Source of the DNA: a virus
Length of the DNA: 40,204 nucleotides
Reading direction: 5' to 3' (one strand)
Virus record (IMG/VR): IMGVR_UViG_3300023104_000127
Coordinates: 1 to 40,204 of that record
The notes beneath the pieces are model-generated. The model searched no databases. It had not been told where the DNA came from and was given only the letters and a program-made list of their open reading frames with translations. Position numbers and translations under genes: made by a program. Positions 24,524-32,324 of this stretch are shown piece by piece. Every line of letters starts with the position of its first letter. Position 1 is the first letter of the stretch.

Positions 24524-25183
24524 TCACAAAACAGCCCTTTTCATTTCCGTTTCTTCGATCACCGCTTCCAGCTGCGCCAGTTCAATTTCCCATTTGCTTT
24601 TTAAAGCCTGGGAAGCTTTGGGATTTGCCATTTTACTTTTAAGTTTTGACCGTTTTTCCCTGCTCTGCTGCAATTTGACCGATAGTTCAGCTTTACTAAG
24701 TACTGCCTGAACCGGTCTTTCAATTACCTGCTGATCGTGTGCAGGTTTTGCCGGTCCTTCAAACTGATTACGATCAAGAAAATTCTTTTCATCCCAGATG
24801 TTTTCTATTTTTTGGTGCAGGTCTAAAATCTTATCCACCAGATCCGGACATGGTGTCCCAGGGTCCACTTTCACCAGCATGTTACTTAGTTCTGCCTGGT
24901 CACGTCTGAGCCTGGAAGCTTCAAGGCTCAAAGCGCTATGTTTTAAGGCAAAAATATCAGAATTGACATCCTTCATAATCGCCGTTACTTTCTTGGACAT
25001 TCGGGGCGCTGCTGCCTGGTGATCACCAGGATTAACGGCATCTGAAACCAGATCCGATTTTAATTTATTCAGTTCATTGATGGCAGCTTCCAGCTTTTCC
25101 GGCCGTGCCCGGTTAGCAGATACCATTTGCCGTATCATCTCCACGGCTGCTTCCTGTTGTCTTATTCTATTATTCATCGTCAT
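24524..25183 (-). CDS. Coiled-coil hypothetical protein
   Basis: The 219-aa protein is charged and almost entirely helical, with heptad-like runs at about residues 1-50, 80-150 and 165-215 (AELSVKLQQSREKRSKLKSK). It has no membrane segment and no recognised motif. The gene overlaps the preceding 72-aa gene by 14 bases and both follow promoter P6. Its place between the tail-tube block and terminase could suit an assembly factor. Confidence 0.6.
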   Translation of the reverse strand: MTMNNRIRQQEAAVEMIRQMVSANRARPEKLEAAINELNKLKSDLVSDAVNPGDHQAAAPRMSKKVTAIMKDVNSDIFALKHSALSLEASRLRRDQAELSNMLVKVDPGTPCPDLVDKILDLHQKIENIWDEKNFLDRNQFEGPAKPAHDQQVIERPVQAVLSKAELSVKLQQSREKRSKLKSKMANPKASQALKSKWEIELAQLEAVIEETEMKRAVL

Positions 25184-25388
25184 CCAGGTCTACATCTTCG
25201 TTTAACAAAAGGGAAAATTCAGCAATCGTGCTGCGAAAAACCCAAACCTGGTGATCTGTTAACCGGTCAGCGTCGGTTTGTCCGTTTTCAGCCAAGTACT
25301 GTGAAAGAACAGTTCTAAGCCACGCATGATCAATTTGTTTACTGTGAAGAAATAATCGTATGTCGGTAAAATTTGCAGGTAGTGCCAT
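25170..25388 (-). CDS. Small acidic-tailed hypothetical protein
   Basis: The 72-aa protein starts MALPANFTDIRLFLHSKQID and ends in an acidic tail (NEDVDLDDDE). It is not recognised. It is the first gene behind P6, whose -7 element TACATTTG ends 24 bases before the ATG, and overlaps the next gene. Confidence 0.6.
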   Translation of the reverse strand: MALPANFTDIRLFLHSKQIDHAWLRTVLSQYLAENGQTDADRLTDHQVWVFRSTIAEFSLLLNEDVDLDDDE

Positions 25389-25411
25389 TGTATTTATAAA
25401 TTGATGCTGGT

Positions 25412-25446
25412 CAAATGTAAGTGAAGCAGCGGCCTAGGAAAGGGAC
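25412..25446 (-). promoter_or_regulatory. Proposed phage late promoter P6
   Basis: GTCCCTT (25440-25446, minus strand), 20 bases, then TACATTTG (25412-25419), a perfect TAnnTTTG box. The -33 motif is the most divergent of the six, but the spacing is identical and a terminator ends just upstream. Confidence 0.55.
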
Positions 25447-25458
25447 GGCAATTGCCAT

Positions 25459-25496
25459 AAAAAAAACACCGGTAAGATCTCACCGGTGTTTTTTTT
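25459..25496. terminator. Strong bidirectional intrinsic terminator
   Basis: Eight A plus CACCGGT (25459-25473) pair with ACCGGTG plus eight T (25482-25496): a perfect 15-bp stem with an eight-base loop and T-tract in both directions. It ends the head-gene transcript just before promoter P6. Confidence 0.9.
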
Positions 25497-25514
25497 CTCT
25501 CTTATTTGTGGCGT

Positions 25515-26123
25515 TTATTCTCCGTCAACGGGCCGCCTGTTTTCAATCTCGGTTTTTAAACTTACTAAGCCTAAACGGTGGCTTTCAAATTCCTCGCTAT
25601 TGATATTGATGTTTTTGAAAGCCTCAGTGCTTTTATTGTAACGGTCTATAAGATCCTTTAAAGAAAGATCAGCAAGAAGTGGGTCAACAATATTTGCAGT
25701 GGCATCTGAATTTTCATCCGGATCTGTTTCGGGATCTACATCCTGGTCAGCACCTGGATCATTGTCAAGATCAGTATCAGGATCAATGATCTGTTCTTCG
25801 CCCTGCAGAACTGGTTCAGTTGTGCGTAGTGACTTTAACAGCTCACCCGCCTGATCGCGCAAAGAAGTCAATTGCTGTTTGCGTTCTTGATTTTTCAGCT
25901 CGACAATCTCATCGTATTCCAAACCGTCAAAGCGTTCATTTTCTTCAAGTTCGGCCAGATCCTTTTGAAGCGCCCGAATGATATGGTTTGCAAGCCCTGG
26001 AAGGGCAGCATTTTCTACTTCGGGTAGATGTTCATTTCTGTTTAAAACGTCGTAGGCTTTTCTCAGCGCGCTTGTCACGCCGCCAATTACGGCCACGATC
26101 GCTTTTTTGTCTTTACTTGCCAT
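25515..26123 (-). CDS. Hypothetical protein with Asp-rich linker
   Basis: The 202-aa acidic protein has a helical N-terminal half (about residues 1-100), an Asp/Pro-rich low-complexity linker (about 113-145, with DPDTDLDNDPG) and a short helical C-terminal domain. It is not recognised. It is the last gene of the head/tail-tube transcript, overlapping the 63-aa gene before it by 11 bases, with a strong terminator after it. Position after the tail-tube paralogues suggests a tail assembly or capsid accessory role. Confidence 0.6.
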   Translation of the reverse strand: MASKDKKAIVAVIGGVTSALRKAYDVLNRNEHLPEVENAALPGLANHIIRALQKDLAELEENERFDGLEYDEIVELKNQERKQQLTSLRDQAGELLKSLRTTEPVLQGEEQIIDPDTDLDNDPGADQDVDPETDPDENSDATANIVDPLLADLSLKDLIDRYNKSTEAFKNININSEEFESHRLGLVSLKTEIENRRPVDGE

Positions 26124-26304
26124 CAGGTTGGGCTGTTTGGGCGGTCAATTCCAAAAATACGGCCACGGATGAATTTTCAGCAAATGCTGAAAGCTGCTCC
26201 TGGCTTAATGTATTGGAAAGAACCACGTGTTTACATTCGGTTTCGACCGTGACGCGCCCTTCATATTTCGGAAGGACACGCCACACTTTTTCTGTTTTCG
26301 GCAT
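26113..26304 (-). CDS. Small hypothetical protein after tail-tube genes
   Basis: The 63-aa product (MPKTEKVWRVLPKYEGRVTV...) is not recognised and has no membrane segment. The gene starts six bases after the second tail-tube paralogue stops and overlaps the next gene by 11 bases, so it fits the operon well. Confidence 0.6.
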   Translation of the reverse strand: MPKTEKVWRVLPKYEGRVTVETECKHVVLSNTLSQEQLSAFAENSSVAVFLELTAQTAQPDGK

Positions 26305-26310
26305 TGATTT

Positions 26311-26883
26311 TTAAGTCGTTAAAAAGGGCATAGGTTTCACAGCGGTTGCATCAGTTACCAGGGCCACACTAGCAGCCAGGAAAGGCGCATGAAATGGCAG
26401 ACCATCGGATTTTCCTTTAAAACTGATCGCATTCTGGTCATCCGATTTTGCGCCTGAATCGTCACTGTCTTCAATGACCAAAGGGTTCCAGCTTGCGCCA
26501 TACACACGGCGCGTACCGTTTTTGTAGTAGGCTACGGCCACACCGCCTTCGTTAAGAAATTTCTGGACCGCTTCTAGCTGGGTAGGATCAACGCCGGCAA
26601 ACTTGCACTCGACATCGTGCTCCATATTCTGATATCCCAGCGTACCCTTTTTACTGGATTTCGCGCGTGCTGTATTTAAGTCAAAACTTAATTCAGCGAC
26701 GATTACGCCGGCTAATAGGGGTGGAGCGGCCGAAAGAACGCCGGCCACAATTTGCGTTTCCAGCGGCCAGCCCGCTGTAAAATCTGATTCTGCAAACAGA
26801 ACCATCCGGGCAATCCCGCCCAGGTTGGCCAGTCCCCTGGCCCGGTAGGCGATATTTTTAAACTTGCTTGTACTTGCAGGCAT
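26311..26883 (-). CDS. Tail-tube-like major tail protein, paralogue 2
   Basis: The 190-aa protein is beta-rich and nearly a copy of the gene just upstream. Shared blocks include YRARGLANLGGIARMVLFAE, DVECKFAGVDPTQLEAVQ and EDSDDSGAKSDDQN. The two differ mainly near residues 40-65 and at the C-terminus. Size, fold texture and place after the major capsid gene fit a tail-tube or capsid-decoration protein; I favour tail tube because of the single-domain alpha/beta-barrel look. A specialised second copy is unusual. Confidence 0.6.
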   Translation of the reverse strand: MPASTSKFKNIAYRARGLANLGGIARMVLFAESDFTAGWPLETQIVAGVLSAAPPLLAGVIVAELSFDLNTARAKSSKKGTLGYQNMEHDVECKFAGVDPTQLEAVQKFLNEGGVAVAYYKNGTRRVYGASWNPLVIEDSDDSGAKSDDQNAISFKGKSDGLPFHAPFLAASVALVTDATAVKPMPFLTT

Positions 26884-26922
26884 GTCTTTAAAAGGGTTAA
26901 AATGATTGTATCATTGAGGTTT

Positions 26923-27492
26923 TTAGCTCACCACAAATGGTTTCGGTTTGGCAGCTGCTGTATCGGTCGGCATCACCAGCGCATCTTGAAGGAAAAGGGC
27001 AGGGAACGGGTATCCGTCACCCTTCGCTTTAAAGCTGATACCATTTTGGTCATCCGATTTTGCGCCTGAATCGTCGCTGTCTTCAATCACCAAAGGGTTC
27101 CAGCTGGTGCCATAGATACGGCGCTTGCCATTTTTATAGTAGGCAATCACCACACCGCCTTCGTTGAGAAACTTCTGAACAGCTTCCAGCTGCGTAGGAT
27201 CCACACCGGCAAATTTGCATTCGACATCGTGCTCATAATTCTGGTAGCCGATCACACCCTTTTTACCGGATTTGGCACGGCCCGTATTTAAATCAAAGGT
27301 GATTTCAGCCGGTACCGTGTTAGCAATGATGCGCGGCAAAACCGTACATTCTCCCAATAGTCCGATATCTGCCTGGATAGGCCATCCGGCTGTAAAATCT
27401 GATTCTGCAAACAGAACCATGCGGGCAATACCGCCCAGGTTGGACAAACCACGTGCACGGTATGCAATATTTTTAAATTTTGATGCAGGCAT
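26923..27492 (-). CDS. Tail-tube-like major tail protein, paralogue 1
   Basis: The 189-aa protein is the first of two tandem paralogues. It shares long identical blocks with its neighbour (for example AGVDPTQLEAVQKFLNEGGV) and differs in a loop near residues 40-65. A strong terminator separates it from the capsid gene upstream, and no GTCCTAC motif is visible in the 72-base gap, so its expression may depend on read-through or an unseen promoter. Confidence 0.6.
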   Translation of the reverse strand: MPASKFKNIAYRARGLSNLGGIARMVLFAESDFTAGWPIQADIGLLGECTVLPRIIANTVPAEITFDLNTGRAKSGKKGVIGYQNYEHDVECKFAGVDPTQLEAVQKFLNEGGVVIAYYKNGKRRIYGTSWNPLVIEDSDDSGAKSDDQNGISFKAKGDGYPFPALFLQDALVMPTDTAAAKPKPFVVS

Positions 27493-27512
27493 CTTTTCTA
27501 ATTGAAAAGGTT

Positions 27513-27554
27513 AAAAAAAGCTGATATCCTGCTTTCAAATTCAGCAGGATATCA
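27513..27554 (-). terminator. Intrinsic terminator after the major capsid gene
   Basis: TGATATCCTGCT (27522-27533) and AGCAGGATATCA (27543-27554) form a perfect 12-bp stem with a nine-base loop, and on the minus strand seven T follow (27513-27519). Placed inside the structural operon, it could lower expression of the downstream tail genes relative to the capsid. Confidence 0.85.
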
Positions 27555-27564
27555 ACCAAAAAGA

Positions 27565-28566
27565 TTACTTCCAAAGAACGATCAAGCGGCCATCTGCATA
27601 GTCCACGTTCGCTTCGGCATCAATCAGCACGCTTAGGTCACGGCCGACCTCCTGGAATTTCATTTTAGGGATATCGCCTTCCACATCCTGGTGCAGATAG
27701 AAAAGGTTTCCTTCCACGGTCCAGAACATGTTATTAACCCCGATCATGTAGGTACGTGGCTTAATTTCCGTGTTTGGCAACGCGTTCAAAAACAGCTTAT
27801 CACCCTTTTTAGTCACGACCTGGCTGCCGTTAGAAAGCGCAGAATCCAACGCGTTCAGTATCCACTGATACCAGATCGGGTTAATGAACACGCTTCCGTT
27901 TTCTTCACGATATTCCACCAGGTCTTCATTGCTCAAAATAACTTCAGTCAGTTTTTTAAGCTCACCCAGGATATTGGCCTCGGTCATCGTTGCTGCTGGG
28001 CTGGCCACTTTGTTGCCGATTGGAATGTCTTCTTTTCCACCGTTGGCAACGGTCGCATACCCTTCTGTGAATTTGAAGGCAAGCCCGTCAAATAAGTTAA
28101 GACCACCTTGCAGTCCAGTATTACGGTTTTCAACCCCTTTAACCAGGGTACGGTTGATCTCTTTACCGATACGTTCGAAGATCCTGCCCATGATGTAGGT
28201 ACGTCCTGGCAAAGAATGGATATCCTTTGGATCACCCGGTTCACGGCGTCCCAGATAAGAGGTGCGAAGGTTGTACAAGTCAACCTCGGTAAATTTGATA
28301 TCACCTTTTACAGGTTTCAACGTAGCACGTCTGTACTTCTGTGTGATCACGTTTGTGGTGTAATTTAAAACACCGGTGCGTCCTGGCTGGGTGATATTGC
28401 CAAGTTCATCGCGGACCAGATCCATGTCCTGGTTTAGTCCCATTACGACAAAATCGGGTTTGGCTCCAAAGCCGGATGCCATTTTTAGACCAAAGATTTT
28501 TTCATAATCTTTTTTGTCCCTTGTTAAATTTTCGGATAACGCCGATACGTCAACTGTTCCTGCCAT
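27565..28566 (-). CDS. Major capsid protein
   Basis: The 333-aa protein follows an S49 protease and a scaffold-like protein and precedes tail-tube genes, the standard place for an HK97-fold major capsid protein. Sequence support includes the N-terminal arm region, a central helix-rich part with RIFERIGKEINRTLVKG (about residues 128-144), and a C-terminal beta part with IGVNNMFWTVEGNLFYL (about 279-295). There is no family motif that can be proven by eye, so the assignment rests mainly on order, size and texture. Confidence 0.75.
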   Translation of the reverse strand: MAGTVDVSALSENLTRDKKDYEKIFGLKMASGFGAKPDFVVMGLNQDMDLVRDELGNITQPGRTGVLNYTTNVITQKYRRATLKPVKGDIKFTEVDLYNLRTSYLGRREPGDPKDIHSLPGRTYIMGRIFERIGKEINRTLVKGVENRNTGLQGGLNLFDGLAFKFTEGYATVANGGKEDIPIGNKVASPAATMTEANILGELKKLTEVILSNEDLVEYREENGSVFINPIWYQWILNALDSALSNGSQVVTKKGDKLFLNALPNTEIKPRTYMIGVNNMFWTVEGNLFYLHQDVEGDIPKMKFQEVGRDLSVLIDAEANVDYADGRLIVLWK

Positions 28567-28616
28567 GGCTAATAAAAAAGGAAAAAGAATTAAAAATTAA
28601 TATGTAGGATGGCTTG

Positions 28617-29147
28617 TTAGATACCTGCCATCAGGCTACCGTGCTTCTTACGGAGTTCAGCGTATTCATCCGTAACGGTGTAATCTGCTTTGGAATCGTC
28701 TGCCTTCGCGCCTGCACTATCCGATGAAGGTTTTCCACCATCCAGGGCAGCCTGGTAAGCATCCCAGCGGTCCGCTTTTGCTTTTAGGCCTTTGTTTTCT
28801 TCGGTTGCATCAATGGCCAGTGATGCCATGCTCACCAGTTTGTCGTAATCTTCCAGGCTCATCGAAACGGTGTTGCCCATAGCTGTTGAACTGGCGCCTT
28901 TTTCTGTTTCAACCTTTCCCGATTCAGTGTTCTTTTCAGCGCCGTCATCGGTTATGGTTTCATCCGCTTTCGGCTCATCGGTCTTACCGGAATCAGGATC
29001 ACCAGCGGGGGCAGGATCCGGTTTATCCGCTGTGTCAACCTTGGTTTCAGTGGTTGTTTCCGTGGATGCAGATTTGCCGCCAGCCAAGCCCATAACAGAC
29101 TGAAACGACGCTAAAATTTGCCCTAGGGACTTTCTATTCATGTTCAT
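28617..29147 (-). CDS. Scaffold-like capsid assembly protein
   Basis: The 176-aa protein has a short N-terminal helix, a long disordered acidic Thr/Asp/Glu/Lys-rich region (about residues 25-90), a helical stretch near 95-140 and a small C-terminus. It lies between the S49 prohead protease and the major capsid protein, where scaffold proteins are found. Scaffolds guide prohead assembly and are removed by the protease. The function is inferred from position and composition. Confidence 0.6.
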   Translation of the reverse strand: MNMNRKSLGQILASFQSVMGLAGGKSASTETTTETKVDTADKPDPAPAGDPDSGKTDEPKADETITDDGAEKNTESGKVETEKGASSTAMGNTVSMSLEDYDKLVSMASLAIDATEENKGLKAKADRWDAYQAALDGGKPSSDSAGAKADDSKADYTVTDEYAELRKKHGSLMAGI

Positions 29148-29159
29148 AAATAAAGACGG

Positions 29160-30017
29160 CTAGGCCGCGTTTTGTAGGTTACTAAGTTCAAATACTTCTG
29201 TTACTGCATCGCCCAGGAATCCGATAGAATCAGCCATTCCTTTGGTGATCGCAACGGCTCCATTGTACATGCCACCTTCGAAAATAGTCTCATCGGTAAT
29301 GTCCGGACGGCCTTTTTTTACCTGGTGGACAAACTCATCCCGGATTGGCCTCATTTCCGCTTTTACCGTGGCCGTGATTTCAGGCGTAAGCTTTTCAATT
29401 GAATTGAATAAGGCCTTTCCTTCAGAGCCGTCAGCTCGAATAATCGTGATCTTATGCCCTTCTTTTTCGTAAGCTTTCGAAGAATCAACATGCATGGCCA
29501 AAACGCCAATGGATCCAACTTCCGAACTGGCAGCGCTTTCCATGACAATTTTGTCGCATTGGCTGGCAACCCAGTAGGCAGCGCTCGCGCAAACACCCAT
29601 CACATAGGCAACAACAGGCTTATTACGCTGGCGGATGACAGCCGCTAACAGCTCAGTGCCATTGACTGCACCACCCCCTGAATCGATTTCGACAACCACA
29701 CCGATCACATTCGGATCCGCGTAGGCCTCCAACAGCCAGCTGGCAATATCTTCGGTCCCCCAGCTGCAATAATCACCGAAACGTGACATGGTACCGATCA
29801 AAGGAATGACCACGACCAAGCCTTTTTTAGTGCTCATCCGTGGCAAATAGCCGTAGTACGAATCAGCCGACGCTTGCGGCTGGCTTTCAAAATAGACCAT
29901 CTTTCTGTTTTCTTTGAAAGACTTGTAATCCAGTTTGTCAGCCAGGGCCAGCATGGCCATGCGTTCATGGAATCGGGGTTCAAGTGCCCATTTTTCGGTA
30001 AGAAGTTGATGCAGCAT
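29160..30017 (-). CDS. S49-family prohead protease
   Basis: The 285-aa protein is a SppA/ClpP-like serine peptidase of family S49, used by phages to process capsid and scaffold proteins. The core shows VVVIPLIGTMSRFG (about residues 48-61), VVEIDSGGGAVNGT (about 97-110), the nucleophile serine in GVCASAAYWVASQ (about 133-145), EVGSIGVLAMHVD and a later KEGHKITIIRADGSEGK stretch that carries the likely base lysine. It starts the head-gene operon behind promoter P4 and lies 12 bases before the scaffold-like gene. Confidence 0.85.
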   Translation of the reverse strand: MLHQLLTEKWALEPRFHERMAMLALADKLDYKSFKENRKMVYFESQPQASADSYYGYLPRMSTKKGLVVVIPLIGTMSRFGDYCSWGTEDIASWLLEAYADPNVIGVVVEIDSGGGAVNGTELLAAVIRQRNKPVVAYVMGVCASAAYWVASQCDKIVMESAASSEVGSIGVLAMHVDSSKAYEKEGHKITIIRADGSEGKALFNSIEKLTPEITATVKAEMRPIRDEFVHQVKKGRPDITDETIFEGGMYNGAVAITKGMADSIGFLGDAVTEVFELSNLQNAA

Positions 30018-30042
30018 CAGTCGTAGTTACAATATTTCGATG

Positions 30043-30077
30043 CTAACTTCTCAGGGATTTCTTAAATGAAGTAGGAC
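30043..30077 (-). promoter_or_regulatory. Proposed phage late promoter P4
   Basis: GTCCTAC (30071-30077, minus strand), 20 bases, then GAAGTTAG (30043-30050), the weakest -7 match. It begins directly after a terminator T-tract and precedes the protease ATG at 30017 by 26 bases. Confidence 0.5.
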
Positions 30078-30112
30078 AAAAAAACATCCTGACAGAAAGC
30101 TCTGTCAGGATG
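30078..30112 (-). terminator. Intrinsic terminator of the fibre-gene operon
   Basis: CATCCTGACAGA (30085-30096) and TCTGTCAGGATG (30101-30112) form a perfect 12-bp stem with a four-base loop, followed on the minus strand by seven T. It ends the unit that closes with the DUF1353 gene; the next promoter starts at once. Confidence 0.9.
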
Positions 30113-30143
30113 AAAACACGCATTACACACTACATAAAATCTT

Positions 30144-30521
30144 TTACTTAATCCACCATCTGCGTCCAAACGCCCGGATCATGTAATAAATAAATATGGC
30201 CTGCCAGACCGGTACTGCTTCTTTAATACATTCAATTAAAAATAAATCGTCTGCAATGATCCGGGCTTGATACTGGCCCCACAGGCTTTCGTTAATCCGG
30301 TTATCATACATATAATCATGTAAGATGGCTGCATTGGCCATACGGCCATGTGGTGGAAAGATCGGCCATAAAAACCGGGGAACTGACGCGAAATCGGTCC
30401 GGTAACCTTTCGGGATGATGATGCCTCCAGTGCACTGGCAATCTTCGGCTACTTCAAACCAGTCCGCTTTTGCATCCTTATCCAGGCATTTTTTTAAGAG
30501 AATATTAGGGAATTCTGTCAT
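30144..30521 (-). CDS. DUF1353 family protein
   Basis: The 125-aa protein carries the DUF1353 (PF07087) core: GIIIPKGYRTDFASVPRFLW (about residues 33-52), then PPHGRMANAAILHDYMY with a conserved His-Asp. A hydrophobic C-terminal stretch (VWQAIFIYYMIRAFG) follows. The family is common in phage tail and lysis regions; its biochemical role is unknown to me, though the HD pair hints at metal binding. The ATG overlaps the upstream stop by four bases, so it ends the fibre operon. Confidence 0.8.
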   Translation of the reverse strand: MTEFPNILLKKCLDKDAKADWFEVAEDCQCTGGIIIPKGYRTDFASVPRFLWPIFPPHGRMANAAILHDYMYDNRINESLWGQYQARIIADDLFLIECIKEAVPVWQAIFIYYMIRAFGRRWWIK

Positions 30522-31921
30522 ATCTTATGAAAAGCGGAATTGAGCATGAAGCCGGTCTGTGCGGCCGCCCCGTTAATATATACCACCCTGTAATACCGGG
30601 TTACTACCGGGATGTCCAGCGTCACCGCGGTGTTAGCTGCCAACGGCGCTTCGGGTGCAGCGGGCCGCCAGGTGGCAGCATCATTGCTCATATCTACGCG
30701 GATGGTGCCAGCTTGCAAAGAGAAGGCAGTAGCTACAAATCTTCTGAAAACATTGGTAGCGGTGGCATCGCGGCTTTGGCCGGTAAACGTGGCCGATGCG
30801 GCCAAATTCGTAACCGAATCATTGTAAACCGTTGGCGTCATCACCATGTTTGCTGATCCTGTTACGGATACGGCTGGTGTGCCAACGATCGCAGCCTGTA
30901 CCATCGGCGCGTTTTGCGTATCAGCCCGCCCGGCAATCTGGGCAAAGTCAACGGATATGCGGCTTGAATCTAAAACACGGACAAAATGGATTCTGAAATC
31001 AGTGCTGGAAGCTGGAGAAACACCCAGGTTTTTAACCCGGATCCTGATCGCATACAAACGGTCTGATTCAGGAACGCACTGATTTCTTTTTACATAGGTA
31101 CCCGCCGTGGAACTATCCACCGGATTGGTTTGCCAAATCGCATTTTCAGTGGCCAGTGCAAGATCAAACATAAAGGCCGGCATGAAGTTTGGACCTGCGC
31201 CTGTGGCCACGGAATTGGCAGTGCCGAACGCTGTGGAGCCAGAAACAAGCTCAGAGGTACCGCCCGCCCGGCTGTAATAGATTTCATTGGCACTGACTGT
31301 ACCCTCAAATTTCCACCCGGCTCCGTTTCTTACATTCCGGATATTGGGAGCGGTGCCCAGGGTAACATCCTCAATGACATTGCCGCTTTCATCCACTTCT
31401 ACAACTTCAAAGTAGGATTCTGTATTAGCAATCCGCTGAGAAAGGGTAAGCGCGCCAACGACCCGGAAGGGAAGTGTAAAAAGCTTTTTGGAAATAATGA
31501 TCGTCTCGGAGTTAACCGTTGTTCCCGAAGCGATATTTAAGTAGCGGGAACCATTGGCCACCCCGGCAACACTTACCGCCATACCCGGACCTGTCTGCAC
31601 TAGCGTCCAGTTTTCGGCCGTGTCAAACAAGGCAAATTCATCCCTGAACTTCTCACGGACATTACCTACCAACATTTTTCGTCCATCGTAAGCGCCGATT
31701 TCGTTGATCATCTTTTTGATCTGGCGAAAAAGGTCTGCGTTTGAAGTAGCAGCTGGCGCGCTTACCTCCGTAAAGTCAGAAATTTGTAAAACCAGCTTTG
31801 TGCCGCAAACAAGGTTGATTTTTGTATCCAGTGAGGCGCTTAAAAGATCTTTGGAAAAGAAACAAGCCGTTTCTCCATCGACAACCCGTAACACCTGGCC
31901 ATCGTCAAAAAATTGTATCAT
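30518..31921 (-). CDS. Putative tail-fibre or adhesion protein
   Basis: The 467-aa protein is rich in Ala, Ser, Thr, Val and beta strands. The N-terminus (about residues 1-90) may be a virion attachment domain with a helix (LFRQIKKMINEIGAY); the middle (about 100-330) resembles carbohydrate-binding or jelly-roll domains; the last 110 residues form a further beta domain ending FMLNSAFHKI. It has no signal peptide. With its neighbours it forms a fibre-like block, but no receptor-binding motif can be named. Confidence 0.55.
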   Translation of the reverse strand: MIQFFDDGQVLRVVDGETACFFSKDLLSASLDTKINLVCGTKLVLQISDFTEVSAPAATSNADLFRQIKKMINEIGAYDGRKMLVGNVREKFRDEFALFDTAENWTLVQTGPGMAVSVAGVANGSRYLNIASGTTVNSETIIISKKLFTLPFRVVGALTLSQRIANTESYFEVVEVDESGNVIEDVTLGTAPNIRNVRNGAGWKFEGTVSANEIYYSRAGGTSELVSGSTAFGTANSVATGAGPNFMPAFMFDLALATENAIWQTNPVDSSTAGTYVKRNQCVPESDRLYAIRIRVKNLGVSPASSTDFRIHFVRVLDSSRISVDFAQIAGRADTQNAPMVQAAIVGTPAVSVTGSANMVMTPTVYNDSVTNLAASATFTGQSRDATATNVFRRFVATAFSLQAGTIRVDMSNDAATWRPAAPEAPLAANTAVTLDIPVVTRYYRVVYINGAAAQTGFMLNSAFHKI

Positions 31922-31934
31922 AAGTTGTAAATAG

Positions 31935-32321
31935 TTAATTAAATCGTCCTAACAGGGATGCTTCCAAAACGGCACCTTCTGAAATCGTAAAAGGATTTGC
32001 CCCGGTTTCCACTGCAAGTTTTAACCAGGTATACTGGCCGACGGATCCAGCCGGGTACTGACCATTGGAACCCTTAAAAACAAGCTTTCCGGTCTTCGGA
32101 TCCACAAAACTGGAATCGTCAGCTACCAAAAGGAAAGGGTCCCTTTCAATGGCTGCAAATGCACGTAGCCTGTTACCATCCTTATCATAGTGTTCAATCT
32201 CACAGATAAGCGTAACGGATCCGTTTTTGTAATCTTCGTTTTTGCCAACAACGGCAATTTTACGCACCACATCCGGGTATCCCGGGGAAGGTGTAATCAG
32301 AATTCTTTGAACTGTCAGCAT
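31935..32321 (-). CDS. Hypothetical virion-associated protein
   Basis: The 128-aa beta-rich protein (MLTVQRILITPSPGYPDVVR...) is not recognised. It lies three bases after the beta-helix-like gene and 13 before the large fibre candidate, in one operon. A small fibre chaperone or connector is possible from position. Confidence 0.55.
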   Translation of the reverse strand: MLTVQRILITPSPGYPDVVRKIAVVGKNEDYKNGSVTLICEIEHYDKDGNRLRAFAAIERDPFLLVADDSSFVDPKTGKLVFKGSNGQYPAGSVGQYTWLKLAVETGANPFTISEGAVLEASLLGRFN

Positions 32322-32324
32322 AGC

